Shown piece after piece: positions 9,611 to 17,172 of a stretch of DNA of 64,000 nucleotides. Positions within the stretch are counted from its first letter, which is position 1; each line of letters opens with the position of its first letter. Origin of the DNA: Parafrankia irregularis (GTDB taxonomy: Bacteria > Actinomycetota > Actinomycetes > Frankiales > Frankiaceae); contig NZ_FAOZ01000022.1 in assembly GCF_001536285.1 (NCBI RefSeq), forward strand, positions 62,001 to 126,000. The letters run 5' to 3'. The notes under the pieces are model-generated. The model made no database searches. It worked only from the letters and a program-made list of their open reading frames with translations, and was not told the origin of the DNA. The position numbers were made by a program, and so were the translations under genes.

Positions 9611-9944
9611 GCGCGGGCCGCACGCGGCGTCGACGCAGCGGACGTGGCCGCGGCCAGTACCGGGCGACCACCCGGCCCAGGATGTCGGTGGCCGCGACCA
9701 TGCCGAACGTCGCGCTGTCGGTTCCGACCCCCACGTTGTCCGAACGCAGCCACCAGGAACCGTCCGGGTCCGCGAACTCGGCCCGTTTGATTCCGAGTCC
9801 TCGTTCCGGCAGCCGGGCGACCACCACGTCTCCCGGCCTGGGTGGCGCTCCCCACAACACGAGGCACGCATCGCCATCGCGCAGTGTCGGACGCATGGAC
9901 TCGCCGCGAACGGACACCGCCCGCGGAGAAATGCTCGGCCTCAC
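9606..9944 (-). CDS. sodX: Nickel-type superoxide dismutase maturation protease (S26/signal-peptidase-like)
   Basis: A 112-residue S26-family peptidase expected to remove the propeptide of nickel superoxide dismutase so that the new N-terminal His can bind nickel. The Ser/Lys dyad is visible: nucleophile S16 in RGESMRPTL and general base K53 in GLGIKRAEF, followed by WWLRSDN. There is no transmembrane anchor, as expected for SodX and unlike housekeeping signal peptidase. The GTG at 9944 gives the usual short N-terminus; upstream in-frame codons add only arginine-rich sequence. It diverges from sodN, the standard context for this family. The arginine-rich C-terminus ends where the 17-bp repeats begin. 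Confidence 0.88.
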   Translation of the reverse strand: MRPSISPRAVSVRGESMRPTLRDGDACLVLWGAPPRPGDVVVARLPERGLGIKRAEFADPDGSWWLRSDNVGVGTDSATFGMVAATDILGRVVARYWPRPRPLRRRRVRPAP

Positions 9945-10104
9945 AGGGGTAGGTTGCCAGAAGGCGGAAAACCGGGCCCGCGAGCTGCACATCCGCGGCC
10001 CGGATCCCGCGATCGCACCCACCCGGGCCGGCCTGTCCCGCCGTACGCAGGACACGGCCGCCCTGGGGCGACCTGAGACCCGAGGCGTAAGGAGAGGAAG
10101 CGGA

Positions 10105-10503
10105 ATGAGCCTGCTCAAGCCCGCCATCAGCGTCAACGCCCACTGCGACCTGCCCTGCGGCGTCTACGACCCCGCGCAGGCGAAGGTCGAGGCCCAGTCG
10201 GTCAAGGCCATCCAGGAGAAGTACCAGGGCAACACCGACCCCGAGTTCCGGGCCCGCGCGCTGGCCATCAAGGAGGAGCGCGCGGAGCTCGTCAAGCACC
10301 ACCTCTGGGTGCTCTGGACCGACTACTTCAAGCCGAACCACATCGAGAAGTACCCGCAGCTGCACGAACTGTTCTGGAAGGCCACGAAGGCCGCCGGTGC
10401 CGCCGGCGCGAAGGGCTCGGTCGACCCGGCCCAGGGCCAGCAGCTCCTGGACCTGATCGACGAGATCTCGACGATCTTCTGGGAGACGAAGGCCGCCGCC
10501 TGA
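10105..10503 (+). CDS. sodN: Nickel superoxide dismutase, precursor
   Basis: A 132-residue NiSOD precursor that dismutates superoxide in the cytoplasm. After a 12-residue propeptide (MSLLKPAISVNA) comes the nickel hook HCDLPCGVYDPAQ, with H13, C14 and C18 of the precursor becoming H1, C2 and C6 of the mature enzyme. The rest is the four-helix bundle typical of the hexamer (YFKPNHIEKYPQLHELFW). A good ribosome site (AAGGAGAGGAAG) lies just upstream of the ATG. Divergent from its maturation peptidase sodX with 160 bases between them. Nickel-dependent control by a Fur-type regulator is known in Streptomyces, but no operator was identified here. Confidence 0.97.
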   Translation: MSLLKPAISVNAHCDLPCGVYDPAQAKVEAQSVKAIQEKYQGNTDPEFRARALAIKEERAELVKHHLWVLWTDYFKPNHIEKYPQLHELFWKATKAAGAAGAKGSVDPAQGQQLLDLIDEISTIFWETKAAA

Positions 10504-10524
10504 CGGTCACCCGACCAGCACGAC

Positions 10525-10570
10525 GGACGTCCCCGCCGGAGGCGCACAGCGCCACCTGGTGGGGACGTCC
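10525..10570 (+). terminator. Long imperfect palindrome after sodN
   Basis: Outer arms GGACGTCCCC (10525-10534) and GGGGACGTCC (10561-10570) are perfect. The inner part pairs further (CCGGAGGCGC with GCGCCACCTGG) with a single bulge. It begins 21 bases after the sodN stop. Confidence 0.75.
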
Positions 10571-10671
10571 CACGTCAGGGCCCTTCCGCGGACCTCGCCC
10601 ACCCGCCCGGCGCCGTGCCTGCCACCGGCCGCCGCCACCTGACGCCACCTGACGCCACCTTCGGAGCCGAC

Positions 10672-11163
10672 ATGATCAGAGCAGCGCAGCGCGCGGACGT
10701 CGCCGCCGTTCTGGCCCTCGTCCATGGCCTCGCCGCCTATGAGCGGGAACCGGACGCCGTGTCGATGACCGACGAAGATCTCGCCACCGCGTTGTTCGGC
10801 GACCCGCCCGCGGCGTACTGCCTGGTCGCCCTCGACGCCGGCACGGTCGTCGGGTGCGCGCTGTGGCACCCGACCTTCTCGACCTGGACCGGCAAGGCCG
10901 GCATGTACCTGATCGACCTGTTCATACGGCCCGAGCATCGCCGCCATGGGCACGGCCGGGCCCTGCTCGCGGAACTGGCCCAGCTCTGCGTCCAACACGG
11001 GTACCAGCGCCTCGAATGGGCTGTGCTGGACTGGAACACCCCCGCGCACGCCTTCTACCGGTCGGTGGGGGCGGCACCCACCTCCGAGTGGACCACCTGG
11101 CGCCTGGATGCCACCGCGATCAACGCGCTGGCCGGCCCGCGCCAGTCCCCCGATATCGGCTGA
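10672..11163 (+). CDS. GNAT-family N-acetyltransferase
   Basis: A 163-residue GNAT acetyltransferase. The acetyl-CoA binding motif A is YLIDLFIRPEHRRHGHGRAL, near residues 83-102, with the R-x-x-G-x-G pyrophosphate loop. AYEREPDAVSMT near residue 20 and LDWNTPAHAFYRSVGA near 123 resemble diamine N-acetyltransferases of the SAT/thialysine type, so a polyamine or lysine analogue is a possible substrate; this is inference. It starts at the ATG at 10672, where family homology begins, and lies 100 bases after the sodN terminator with no obvious functional link to it. Confidence 0.85.
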   Translation: MIRAAQRADVAAVLALVHGLAAYEREPDAVSMTDEDLATALFGDPPAAYCLVALDAGTVVGCALWHPTFSTWTGKAGMYLIDLFIRPEHRRHGHGRALLAELAQLCVQHGYQRLEWAVLDWNTPAHAFYRSVGAAPTSEWTTWRLDATAINALAGPRQSPDIG

Positions 11164-11617
11164 CGTGCCCTTTCGCCGGCCGAGCCGGTCTCATCCCGGG
11201 CTCGCACCCGTATCGCCCCGGCTGGCCGCCATCCACGCTGACCTGTCAGCCGGCCGGCATCCGGCCGAGCCGCGCGATGAATTCCCAGTTGACCGAGTAT
11301 GAATCGGCCATCCGCGACCAGTCGGACCCCGGGCGGCGCGTTCTGATCACCCGACCTGCGACACCCCAGGGAGGCTGGGTACGGTGGTGAACCACGGGAG
11401 GCCGCGCCAGACGTTCCTCCCGGGCAGAACCATCAGCAGGACCATCATCGGAGTACCGCCCCGCGGAACGGGGCATGGGTCAGCACCGGAGTGTCGTCCG
11501 GAAACGGACACGGCGCCCCGGATGACATGACTGGTCGCGGCGACGGCGCCCGGCACGACGACATACATCATCGACGAGGACCTTCCTCGCACGACCCGGG
11601 CTCTTGGGGGTAGGAAC
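11164..11617. other. Intergenic region before the anti-sigma/sigma operon
   Basis: No gene is recognised in these 454 bases. It must contain the promoter of the operon that follows. The ribosome site GGGGGTAGGAAC lies immediately before the GTG at 11618. Confidence 0.5.
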
Positions 11618-12154
11618 GTGAATCCGACGCCTTCTACCGGCGGCGCGGAGAACTCCGGCGGCATCTCGGGCGAAGCCACCCACGAGGGCGGCCCGCACGA
11701 CGTCGTCCAGCTCACCCTGCCCGCCGCGAGCGCCTATCTGACCGTCCTGCGGACGGCCACGGCGTCCCTCGCGGCCCGCTTGGACTTCACTCTCGACGAC
11801 ATCGAGGATCTTCGTATCGCGGTGGACGAGGCCTGCGCACTGCTGCTCGTCTCCGCTGTTCCCGGTTCGTCGCTGGAATGCAGATTCGCCCTGGAACCTG
11901 GCGTTATGAAGGTCCTGGTCACAGTCGAAAGCCTGGACGGCGAGCCGCCGTCCCGGGAGACGTTCGCCTGGACGGTCCTGACCGCGCTGGCCGGTGACGT
12001 CTCCAGCTCGACGGGCCCGGGTTCCCGGGTCAGCATTGCCCTTCAGAAGCGTCGCGGCGTCCGGGCCGACCTGGGTGAGCCCCCGGCCGGGCACGTACGC
12101 GGCTCAGGCGCGGCCTCCGCAGCGGCCCTCGGCGACACGGTAGGCACGTTGTGA
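11618..12154 (+). CDS. RsbW-type anti-sigma factor (HATPase serine kinase-like)
   Basis: A 178-residue protein with a GHKL ATPase fold of the RsbW/SpoIIAB/UsfX class. After 25 disordered residues come VVQLTLPAASAYLTVLRTATASL and the N-box region DFTLDDIEDLRIAVDEACALL (around residues 55-75). A glycine segment (SSSTGPGSRVSIAL) follows near 128-141. The ATP-lid boxes are degenerate, as is common for this actinobacterial group. It is expected to bind and hold the sigma factor encoded next, released by an antagonist not seen in this window. GTG start with a strong GGGGGTAGG site. Its TGA overlaps the GTG of the sigma gene, so the two are translationally coupled. Confidence 0.85.
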   Translation: MNPTPSTGGAENSGGISGEATHEGGPHDVVQLTLPAASAYLTVLRTATASLAARLDFTLDDIEDLRIAVDEACALLLVSAVPGSSLECRFALEPGVMKVLVTVESLDGEPPSRETFAWTVLTALAGDVSSSTGPGSRVSIALQKRRGVRADLGEPPAGHVRGSGAASAAALGDTVGTL

Positions 12155-13341
12155 CTTCAGCCGGCAGAACACCCACCACACCTCGATCAGCGCCCGCGGG
12201 CCACGCGGGCGGCCTCGACTCCGCGGGCGCGGGCGACCCCGTCACCGCGATCAGCCAGCGCAGCGCCGACGACGTCGCCGGCGTGACCGCGCTGTCCGGG
12301 GCCGGAACCGACCACGGCGGCCTCGGCCACGCCGAGCCAACCGTCGGCCCGCGCTCCGAGCGCGGGTCCGCGGCAGGCGGGCAACCCGCCTCGGCCGCAT
12401 CGACGGCCTCGGCCCTGGGCGAGCAGGCCAATCCGGACGATGCCGTCGACGCGGCCGGGCCAGCCGGCCCGGGCGGGTCGGACGAGCCGGGTTCAGCCCG
12501 GTCGGATGCCGAACCGGGTTCGGGCACGGACTCGGACACGGATCCGGATGGAGCCGACAGCTCCGAGCGGTCCGGCAGCACCTCGCCGGACCGGGTCCGG
12601 GCCCGCCTCCTGTTCGCCCGCCTGGTCTCCCTGCCCGAGGGCGACCCCGAGCGGGCGGCGCTGCGCGACCAGCTCGTCCGCATGCACCTTCCGCTGGTCG
12701 AATACCTCGCTCGTCGGTTCCGAAACCGCGGCGAGCCGCTCGACGACCTGGTGCAGGTCGCGACGATCGGCCTCATCAAGTCGGTGGACCGGTTCGATCC
12801 GGAGCGTGGCGTCGAGTTCTCGACCTACGCGACACCGACGATCGTCGGTGAGATCAAGCGGCACTTCCGGGACAAGGGCTGGGCCATCCGGGTTCCGCGC
12901 CGGCTCCAGGAGCTGAAGCTCTCGCTGACGAAGGCGACCTCCGAGCTGTCCCAGTCGCTCGGACGGTCGCCGACCGTCAGCGAGATCGCCCGCCATCTGG
13001 AGATGACCGAGGAGGAGGTGCTCGAGGGCCTGGAGTCCGCGAACGCCTACTCCGCGGTCTCGCTCGACGCCCCGGACTCCGGCGACGACGAGGCCCCGGC
13101 TGTCGCCGACACCCTCGGGGTGCAGGACGAGTCCCTGGAGGGCGTGGAGTACCGCGAGTCCCTCAAGCCACTCCTGGAGAAGCTGCCGCCGCGCGAGAAG
13201 CGCATCCTGCTGCTCCGCTTCTTCGGCAACATGACGCAGTCGCAGATCGCGAACGAGCTCGGGATCTCGCAGATGCACGTGTCCCGGCTGCTTGCCCGCA
13301 CCCTGGCCCAGCTGCGCCGCGGGCTGCTGGAAGACGGCTGA
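12151..13341 (+). CDS. SigB/SigF/SigG-family RNA polymerase sigma factor
   Basis: A 396-residue sigma-70 family member of the SigB/SigF stress/development type. The first 145 residues are an Ala/Gly/Ser/Asp-rich low-complexity extension not usual for the family. Region 2 starts near residue 170 (MHLPLVEYLARRF, DDLVQVATIGLIKSVDRFD, FSTYATPTIVGEIKRHFRD). Region 3 follows (TKATSELSQSLGRSPTVSEIA), then region 4 with QSQIANELGISQMHVSRLLA near 370. It overlaps the upstream anti-sigma gene by four bases (GTGA). The extension is rich in direct small repeats such as EPGS/GSGT and may be regulatory or simply tolerated; a later internal start is possible but no good ribosome site was seen. Confidence 0.93.
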   Translation: MTSAGRTPTTPRSAPAGHAGGLDSAGAGDPVTAISQRSADDVAGVTALSGAGTDHGGLGHAEPTVGPRSERGSAAGGQPASAASTASALGEQANPDDAVDAAGPAGPGGSDEPGSARSDAEPGSGTDSDTDPDGADSSERSGSTSPDRVRARLLFARLVSLPEGDPERAALRDQLVRMHLPLVEYLARRFRNRGEPLDDLVQVATIGLIKSVDRFDPERGVEFSTYATPTIVGEIKRHFRDKGWAIRVPRRLQELKLSLTKATSELSQSLGRSPTVSEIARHLEMTEEEVLEGLESANAYSAVSLDAPDSGDDEAPAVADTLGVQDESLEGVEYRESLKPLLEKLPPREKRILLLRFFGNMTQSQIANELGISQMHVSRLLARTLAQLRRGLLEDG

Positions 13342-13354
13342 TCCTCGGGCGCCG

Positions 13355-13378
13355 GCCGACCCCCGGGCCCGGGTCGGC
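13355..13378. terminator. Bidirectional hairpin between convergent sigma and membrane-protein genes
   Basis: GCCGACCC (13355-13362) pairs with GGGTCGGC (13371-13378), with further pairing of the CCGGGCCC core. It abuts the stop codon of the minus-strand gene and lies 14 bases after the sigma stop. Confidence 0.6.
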
Positions 13379-13879
13379 TCAGGTCGACGTCCGCCTGGGC
13401 GCCCGCTGGCCACCATCGGGCTGATGAGCGGCCGGCTGATCGGCGTCATCGCCCGACCGGAAGTACCCGCCGCCAAGCCCCAGGGCGATGACGATGGTGA
13501 TCGGCACCGCCACCAGCGGCACGCCGTAGCCGTACAGGCCGCCCTGGAGCAGCCCCCAGGCAACAGGAAGACACAGGATCTGGGTCACGAGAGCCGGGGT
13601 CCTGAACCCCTCCCGGCCTCGGAACACTCCCCACGTGACGAGACCCAGGCAGGCCGCGCCCACCAGCGCCAGCAGCCCGCCGGTCTCCGCCCGCCCGACA
13701 TCGTCGATGTCGGACCCGAAGCCACGAACCACCAGCAGCACGCCCAGGCCGGCCAGAACCGCCGTCTCGATGCCCAGCAACGCCCCTGCGACGAGCACGG
13801 GCCGCGGCCTCGCGCGCGGCTCCGCCGCCGGCTCCGGCCCACGGCCGGACTCCCCCACGGCGCCACGGTTGGTACCCAT
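13379..13879 (-). CDS. Predicted integral membrane protein, four transmembrane helices
   Basis: A 166-residue protein with a charged N-terminus (about 28 residues) and four hydrophobic stretches: VLVAGALLGIETAVLAGLGV, LLALVGAACLGLVTWGVF, a third around ILCLPVAWGLLQGGLY, and VPLVAVPITIVIALGLGGGY. The tail is polar. No catalytic motif is seen. Many actinobacteria carry a protein of this shape of unknown function. Convergent with the sigma factor gene and divergent from the lipid kinase. Confidence 0.75.
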   Translation of the reverse strand: MGTNRGAVGESGRGPEPAAEPRARPRPVLVAGALLGIETAVLAGLGVLLVVRGFGSDIDDVGRAETGGLLALVGAACLGLVTWGVFRGREGFRTPALVTQILCLPVAWGLLQGGLYGYGVPLVAVPITIVIALGLGGGYFRSGDDADQPAAHQPDGGQRAPRRTST

Positions 13880-13988
13880 CCGCCAAGATTACGTGCCGGA
13901 CAGCGCCACACCCGGGCGCTGCGTCACGGCCGTCGGACGCACGGTGTGAGAGTTTTCCCTCCCCACTGCCCCGAATGTTTGCGCAGGC

Positions 13989-14000
13989 TACCGTATTCGT
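13989..14000 (+). promoter_or_regulatory. Leaderless-type -10 element of the lipid kinase gene
   Basis: TACCGT at 13989-13994 lies six bases before the ATG at 14001, with no ribosome-binding site. This is the same geometry as at 4430. Confidence 0.5.
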
Positions 14001-14996
14001 ATGCACGGGCTGCTGGTCGTCAATCCGGTCGCGACCACGACCACCGAGCGGGTCCGAGACGTGCTCGCCACCGCTCTGACCGCGGACGTCGCCCTGGAGA
14101 CGGTCGTCACCAAGGGGCGCGGCCACGGCGTCGAGCTCGGTGTCCACGCCCGCGAGCTGGGCGTCGACGTGGTGATCGTGCTCGGTGGCGACGGAACCGT
14201 CAACGAGGTCGTCAACGGCCTGGTCAGCAGCGGCCCGGCGAGCGACGGCCCCGCACTCGCCGTGGTGCCCGGCGGCAGCACCAACGTGTTCGCGCGCGCC
14301 CTCGGGTACTCTCCGTCCCCCGTCGAGGCGACCGGCGAGCTGCTCGCCGCGCTGCGCGAAGGCCGTTCCCGCGACGTCAGCGTCGGGCTGGCCCACTACG
14401 GCGACCAGCAGCGCTACTTCGCCTTCTGCCTGGGCATGGGCCTGGACGCCGATGTGGTGGCCGCGGTCGAACGCCGTCGCCAGAAGGGGCGCCGCAGCAC
14501 GCCCGGGCTGTTCCTGCGCTGCGCACTCGCCGAGATGATGAAGCGGACCGGGCGCTCCGGTCCGACCATCAAGGTCACGACGGCAGCCACCCCGGCCGAG
14601 GGCGCCACACCGACCGAGGGCGGCGCGGCGGCGGAGGGCACGGCGGACGACGCCGCTCCCGCCGAGGTGTCGCTGGCGATCGTGTGCAACACCCGGCCCT
14701 GGACCTACCTGAACAACCAGCCGGTAGCCGCGTGCCCCCAGGCGTCCTTCGACACCGGCCTGGACCTGGTGGGCCTGCGGCGGGCCCGGATGACCAGCGT
14801 GGTGCGCACCGGCCTGCAGATGCTCGGCGACAGTCCCGATCCGCACGGGCGCAACGTCGTCCGGCTCCATGACGCGTCGTCCATCACGCTGGACGCCGAC
14901 CGCCCGGTCACGGTGCAGATGGACGGCGAGGTACTCGGGCTCTTCGAGTCCGTGGAGCTCGCCAACGAGGCGAGCGCGCTGCGGGTGATCGCCTGA
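14001..14996 (+). CDS. Diacylglycerol kinase/sphingosine kinase-family lipid kinase
   Basis: A 331-residue DAGK-catalytic-domain protein (DgkB/YegS type), probably phosphorylating diacylglycerol or a related lipid at the inner membrane face. Diagnostic motifs are LLVVNPVATTTTERVRDVL at the start, the nucleotide loop VVIVLGGDGTVNEVVNGL near residues 55-72 and VVPGGSTNVFARALG near 88-102. An Ala/Glu/Thr-rich linker (ATPAEGATPTEGGAAAEG) interrupts the C-terminal domain near residues 197-215. The C-terminus has VQMDGEVLG. The ATG at 14001 is family-consistent and has a leaderless -10 box. It is convergent with a glycerophosphodiesterase, so both neighbours act on phospholipid-derived substrates. 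Confidence 0.88.
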   Translation: MHGLLVVNPVATTTTERVRDVLATALTADVALETVVTKGRGHGVELGVHARELGVDVVIVLGGDGTVNEVVNGLVSSGPASDGPALAVVPGGSTNVFARALGYSPSPVEATGELLAALREGRSRDVSVGLAHYGDQQRYFAFCLGMGLDADVVAAVERRRQKGRRSTPGLFLRCALAEMMKRTGRSGPTIKVTTAATPAEGATPTEGGAAAEGTADDAAPAEVSLAIVCNTRPWTYLNNQPVAACPQASFDTGLDLVGLRRARMTSVVRTGLQMLGDSPDPHGRNVVRLHDASSITLDADRPVTVQMDGEVLGLFESVELANEASALRVIA

Positions 14997-15003
14997 CGCG
15001 CGC

Positions 15004-15867
15004 TCAGCGCGCGTCCTTCCCCCCGTCGGCCCCACCGCCGTCGGGCCCACTGCGGTGGGGCCCACCGTCGTCGGCTCCGTTGCCAACGGCGCCGTTGCCA
15101 ACGGCTCCGTTGCCATCAGGCCGACCGCCGGTCGGTTCTCCTCGCCCGAGCGCACGGCGGATGGCGGTCGGGTCGTCGCAGATGATGCCGTCGACTCCGG
15201 CGTCCTGAAGCTCCAGCGCGGCCCCCGGGTCGGTGACGGTCCAGGTGACCAGCCGGATGCCGGCACGACGCGCCCGCGCCACGGCGTCCGGCGCACGGCG
15301 CACGGCGGACAGGTGCGCGTGCAGCTCTGCGTGGCCGGCCGCGCGGACGTAGGCGATCCCGCCGCTGACCGACATGCGCGGCATTGTCAGAAACGCGGTC
15401 CCGACACCGATCCCGGCGTCCCGGACCGCCTCGATCGCGAACCAGTCGAAGGACGACACCGTGATCCCCGCCGCCGTGGCATCGGCGTGGCCGTCGCCCC
15501 TGGCGCGCAGGAGCTCGATCAGCGCCTGGGCCGTCCGCTCCCGCGGCGCGTCGAAGTCCGGCTGGCCCGGCTGGTTCTTGATCTCCAGAATGAGCCGCCC
15601 GCGGCCGCCCCAGGCGTCGATCATCTCCGTGAGCGCGGGGATGCCGTGGCCGGCCAGCTCCCGCGTCGACCGGCGAATGACCGCACGCCCACCGAGGCCG
15701 CCCACACGCGGCAGCCGAGCGTCGTGCACGCACACCAGGTCGCCGTCGGCGCTGCGGCGGACGTCCAGCTCGACTCCGTCCGCGCCGGCTCGTAACGCGG
15801 CATCCACGGCCTCGACCGTGTTCTCCGGGCCGGGCGACCGGCTGCCACGATGCCCCAGAACCTCCAT
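15004..15867 (-). CDS. Glycerophosphodiester phosphodiesterase family protein
   Basis: A 287-residue GDPD TIM-barrel protein, hydrolysing glycerophosphodiesters to glycerol-3-phosphate and an alcohol. The N-terminal signature HRGSRSPGPENTVEAVDAAL carries the catalytic His and Glu, followed by GVELDVRRSADGDLVCVHDA with the metal-binding Glu/Asp and second His. LILEIKNQPG near 98 and the C-terminal VDGIICDDP also fit. There is no signal peptide. The ATG at 15867 is preferred, with AGGA seven bases upstream; a GTG at 15882 adds only five residues. The last 40 residues are a Gly/Asn/Asp tail containing the five-residue repeat NGAVG encoded by a 15-bp tandem repeat. Confidence 0.87.
   Translation of the reverse strand: MEVLGHRGSRSPGPENTVEAVDAALRAGADGVELDVRRSADGDLVCVHDARLPRVGGLGGRAVIRRSTRELAGHGIPALTEMIDAWGGRGRLILEIKNQPGQPDFDAPRERTAQALIELLRARGDGHADATAAGITVSSFDWFAIEAVRDAGIGVGTAFLTMPRMSVSGGIAYVRAAGHAELHAHLSAVRRAPDAVARARRAGIRLVTWTVTDPGAALELQDAGVDGIICDDPTAIRRALGRGEPTGGRPDGNGAVGNGAVGNGADDGGPHRSGPDGGGADGGKDAR
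15073..15117. repeat. Three in-frame 15-bp tandem repeats in the phosphodiesterase tail
   Basis: Units GGCTCCGTTGCCAAC (15073), GGCGCCGTTGCCAAC (15088) and GGCTCCGTTGCCATC (15103). They encode the NGAVG repeat on the minus strand, outside the catalytic barrel. Confidence 0.85.
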
Positions 15868-15882
15868 CGCTCCATCCTGCAC

Positions 15883-16512
15883 GGAGGCACCCGCGATCGG
15901 TAGCCGGCGGCACGCCGGGCTGCCACGGCCCGCCTCAGGGCGCCGGTGACCTCGATCTCAGTGGGCGCCGGCATCGTTCCCAGGCATGGATGTGGTTCGG
16001 GGCGCAGACGCCTTGCACGGGCGGCCTATGCACAGCGAGAATCAACACCAAAGCGACAGCCTAGCACAGAATGACCAAGCGTCATGGCCTGCATTCACAA
16101 GATCAGCTAGCCTGGCAGCGACGCGCGGCGCCGAGTCACCCCACAACGGTCAGACATGATCCGGTAGGCCAAAAAGAGCTACGGGACAAGGGATTCTCTC
16201 CCCACGGCCAATCCTGGGTGAAGGGTCGGCTCAGCCGTGGTCCGCCCGTGTCCCTGGTGGACAGGTACCGGCCAGACCCGGTGTGAAGACGCATGCAGGT
16301 TCTTGCGCACCTGCCCGTTCCGGTGGGAGGGTGGCGAATGTCCGAGGTAGATGCACGTGCACCTGGGACCACGCGCATGCACTCGCACAAGCCCCGATCG
16401 TCACGCCCCAACCAGACATCCGAAATTTTCTTCTGGGACGCGACGCAACCAAGGCGGCTCACCGAGCGTCTGATGTGCAGTGTGGTCCGAGACGAGAGAG
16501 GGAGTAGTACGC
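15883..16512. other. Long whiB1 upstream region
   Basis: About 630 bases without a credible gene, noticeably less G+C-rich than the flanks, especially near 16060-16180 and 16420-16450. TGCACGTGCA, a perfect 10-base palindrome, lies about 160 bases before whiB1. WhiB1 promoters in mycobacteria are controlled by CRP and WhiB1 itself; I could not find a clean TGTGA-N6-TCACA site here. Confidence 0.45.
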
Positions 16513-16761
16513 ATGGACTGGCGCCACCGCGCGCTTTGCCGTGACGAGGATCCCGAGCTCTTCTTCCCGATCGGTACGACCGGTCCGGCAGAACGCCAGG
16601 TCGAAGAAGCGAAGGCAGTCTGCAGGCGATGCGCAGTCACAAGTGACTGTCTCAACTGGGCTCTTGACACCGGGCAGGACTCCGGAGTCTGGGGCGGTCT
16701 CAGCGAGGATGAACGCCGGGCGCTCAAGCGCCAGGAACGCCTGCGAGTTCGCACCGCCTGA
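16513..16761 (+). CDS. whiB1: WhiB1/WblE-type iron-sulfur transcriptional regulator
   Basis: An 82-residue WhiB-like protein. Four [4Fe-4S] ligands are at C9, C37, C40 and C46 (ALCRDEDPELFFP, AVCRRCAVTSDC), the same numbering as mycobacterial WhiB1. The beta-turn motif DSGVWGG follows near residue 57. The C-terminus has KRQERLRV basic residues. WhiB1/WblE is an essential, nitric-oxide-sensitive partner of the principal sigma factor in actinobacteria. Starts at the ATG in MDWRHRALC, with GAGAGAGGGAGTAG upstream. It is followed by a strong terminator and the opposing pdtaS, the same order as Rv3219-Rv3220c. Confidence 0.94.
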   Translation: MDWRHRALCRDEDPELFFPIGTTGPAERQVEEAKAVCRRCAVTSDCLNWALDTGQDSGVWGGLSEDERRALKRQERLRVRTA

Positions 16762-16983
16762 GCTCGGTAGCGCCCTGGCCTGGGCGATACCGCGCCAGTC
16801 GGCGTCAGCACGGAACGCGCCTGCTTCGTGCAGGCCGACCACAACCAAACAATGATCTCTGGCAGCCTCGACGTACACGGATGAGCTGGATCTCGCCCCC
16901 GGTGGGAGAGGTCGCCCGCGTCCGCTACCGAGGTGTGGTGACCGCGCGCGCTCAGCGCGGGAGCCGCGAAGAGTAACACCATC

Positions 16984-17040
16984 GGCCGCTCTGTCCGCTG
17001 GTCCGCCGCAGTCGCCTGCACGGACACGGACGGAGCGGCC
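16984..17040. terminator. Terminator between whiB1 and pdtaS
   Basis: Arms 16984-16997 and 17027-17040 pair over 14 bases with one G-T wobble. On the plus strand it is followed by an A/T-rich tract (GAAAAATCTTTT). Located between convergent genes. Confidence 0.65.
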
Positions 17041-17172
17041 GAAAAATCTTTTCGGGCCACTTTCCCACCCGACGACCCCGCCGACGGAGACGACTCGACC
17101 AGCGCGCGTCGGCCGTGGACGGAGGTCACGCAGGAGGGTCTACCCCGCCACGCAAGCCCCAAACACACGACT

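Noticed and set aside
13446-15296. 616-codon minus-strand frame across the lipid kinase
   Set aside because: It runs antisense to the kinase and into the membrane protein in a wrong frame. No motif fits.
15883-16512. CRP/GlxR site upstream of whiB1
   Set aside because: TGTGA half-sites occur (16283 region), but no second half at the correct distance was found.
16984-17040. Possible ANTAR-target RNA or PdtaS-linked leader
   Set aside because: The structure is a single long stem with an A/T tail, which a terminator explains without invoking a two-hexaloop ANTAR motif.
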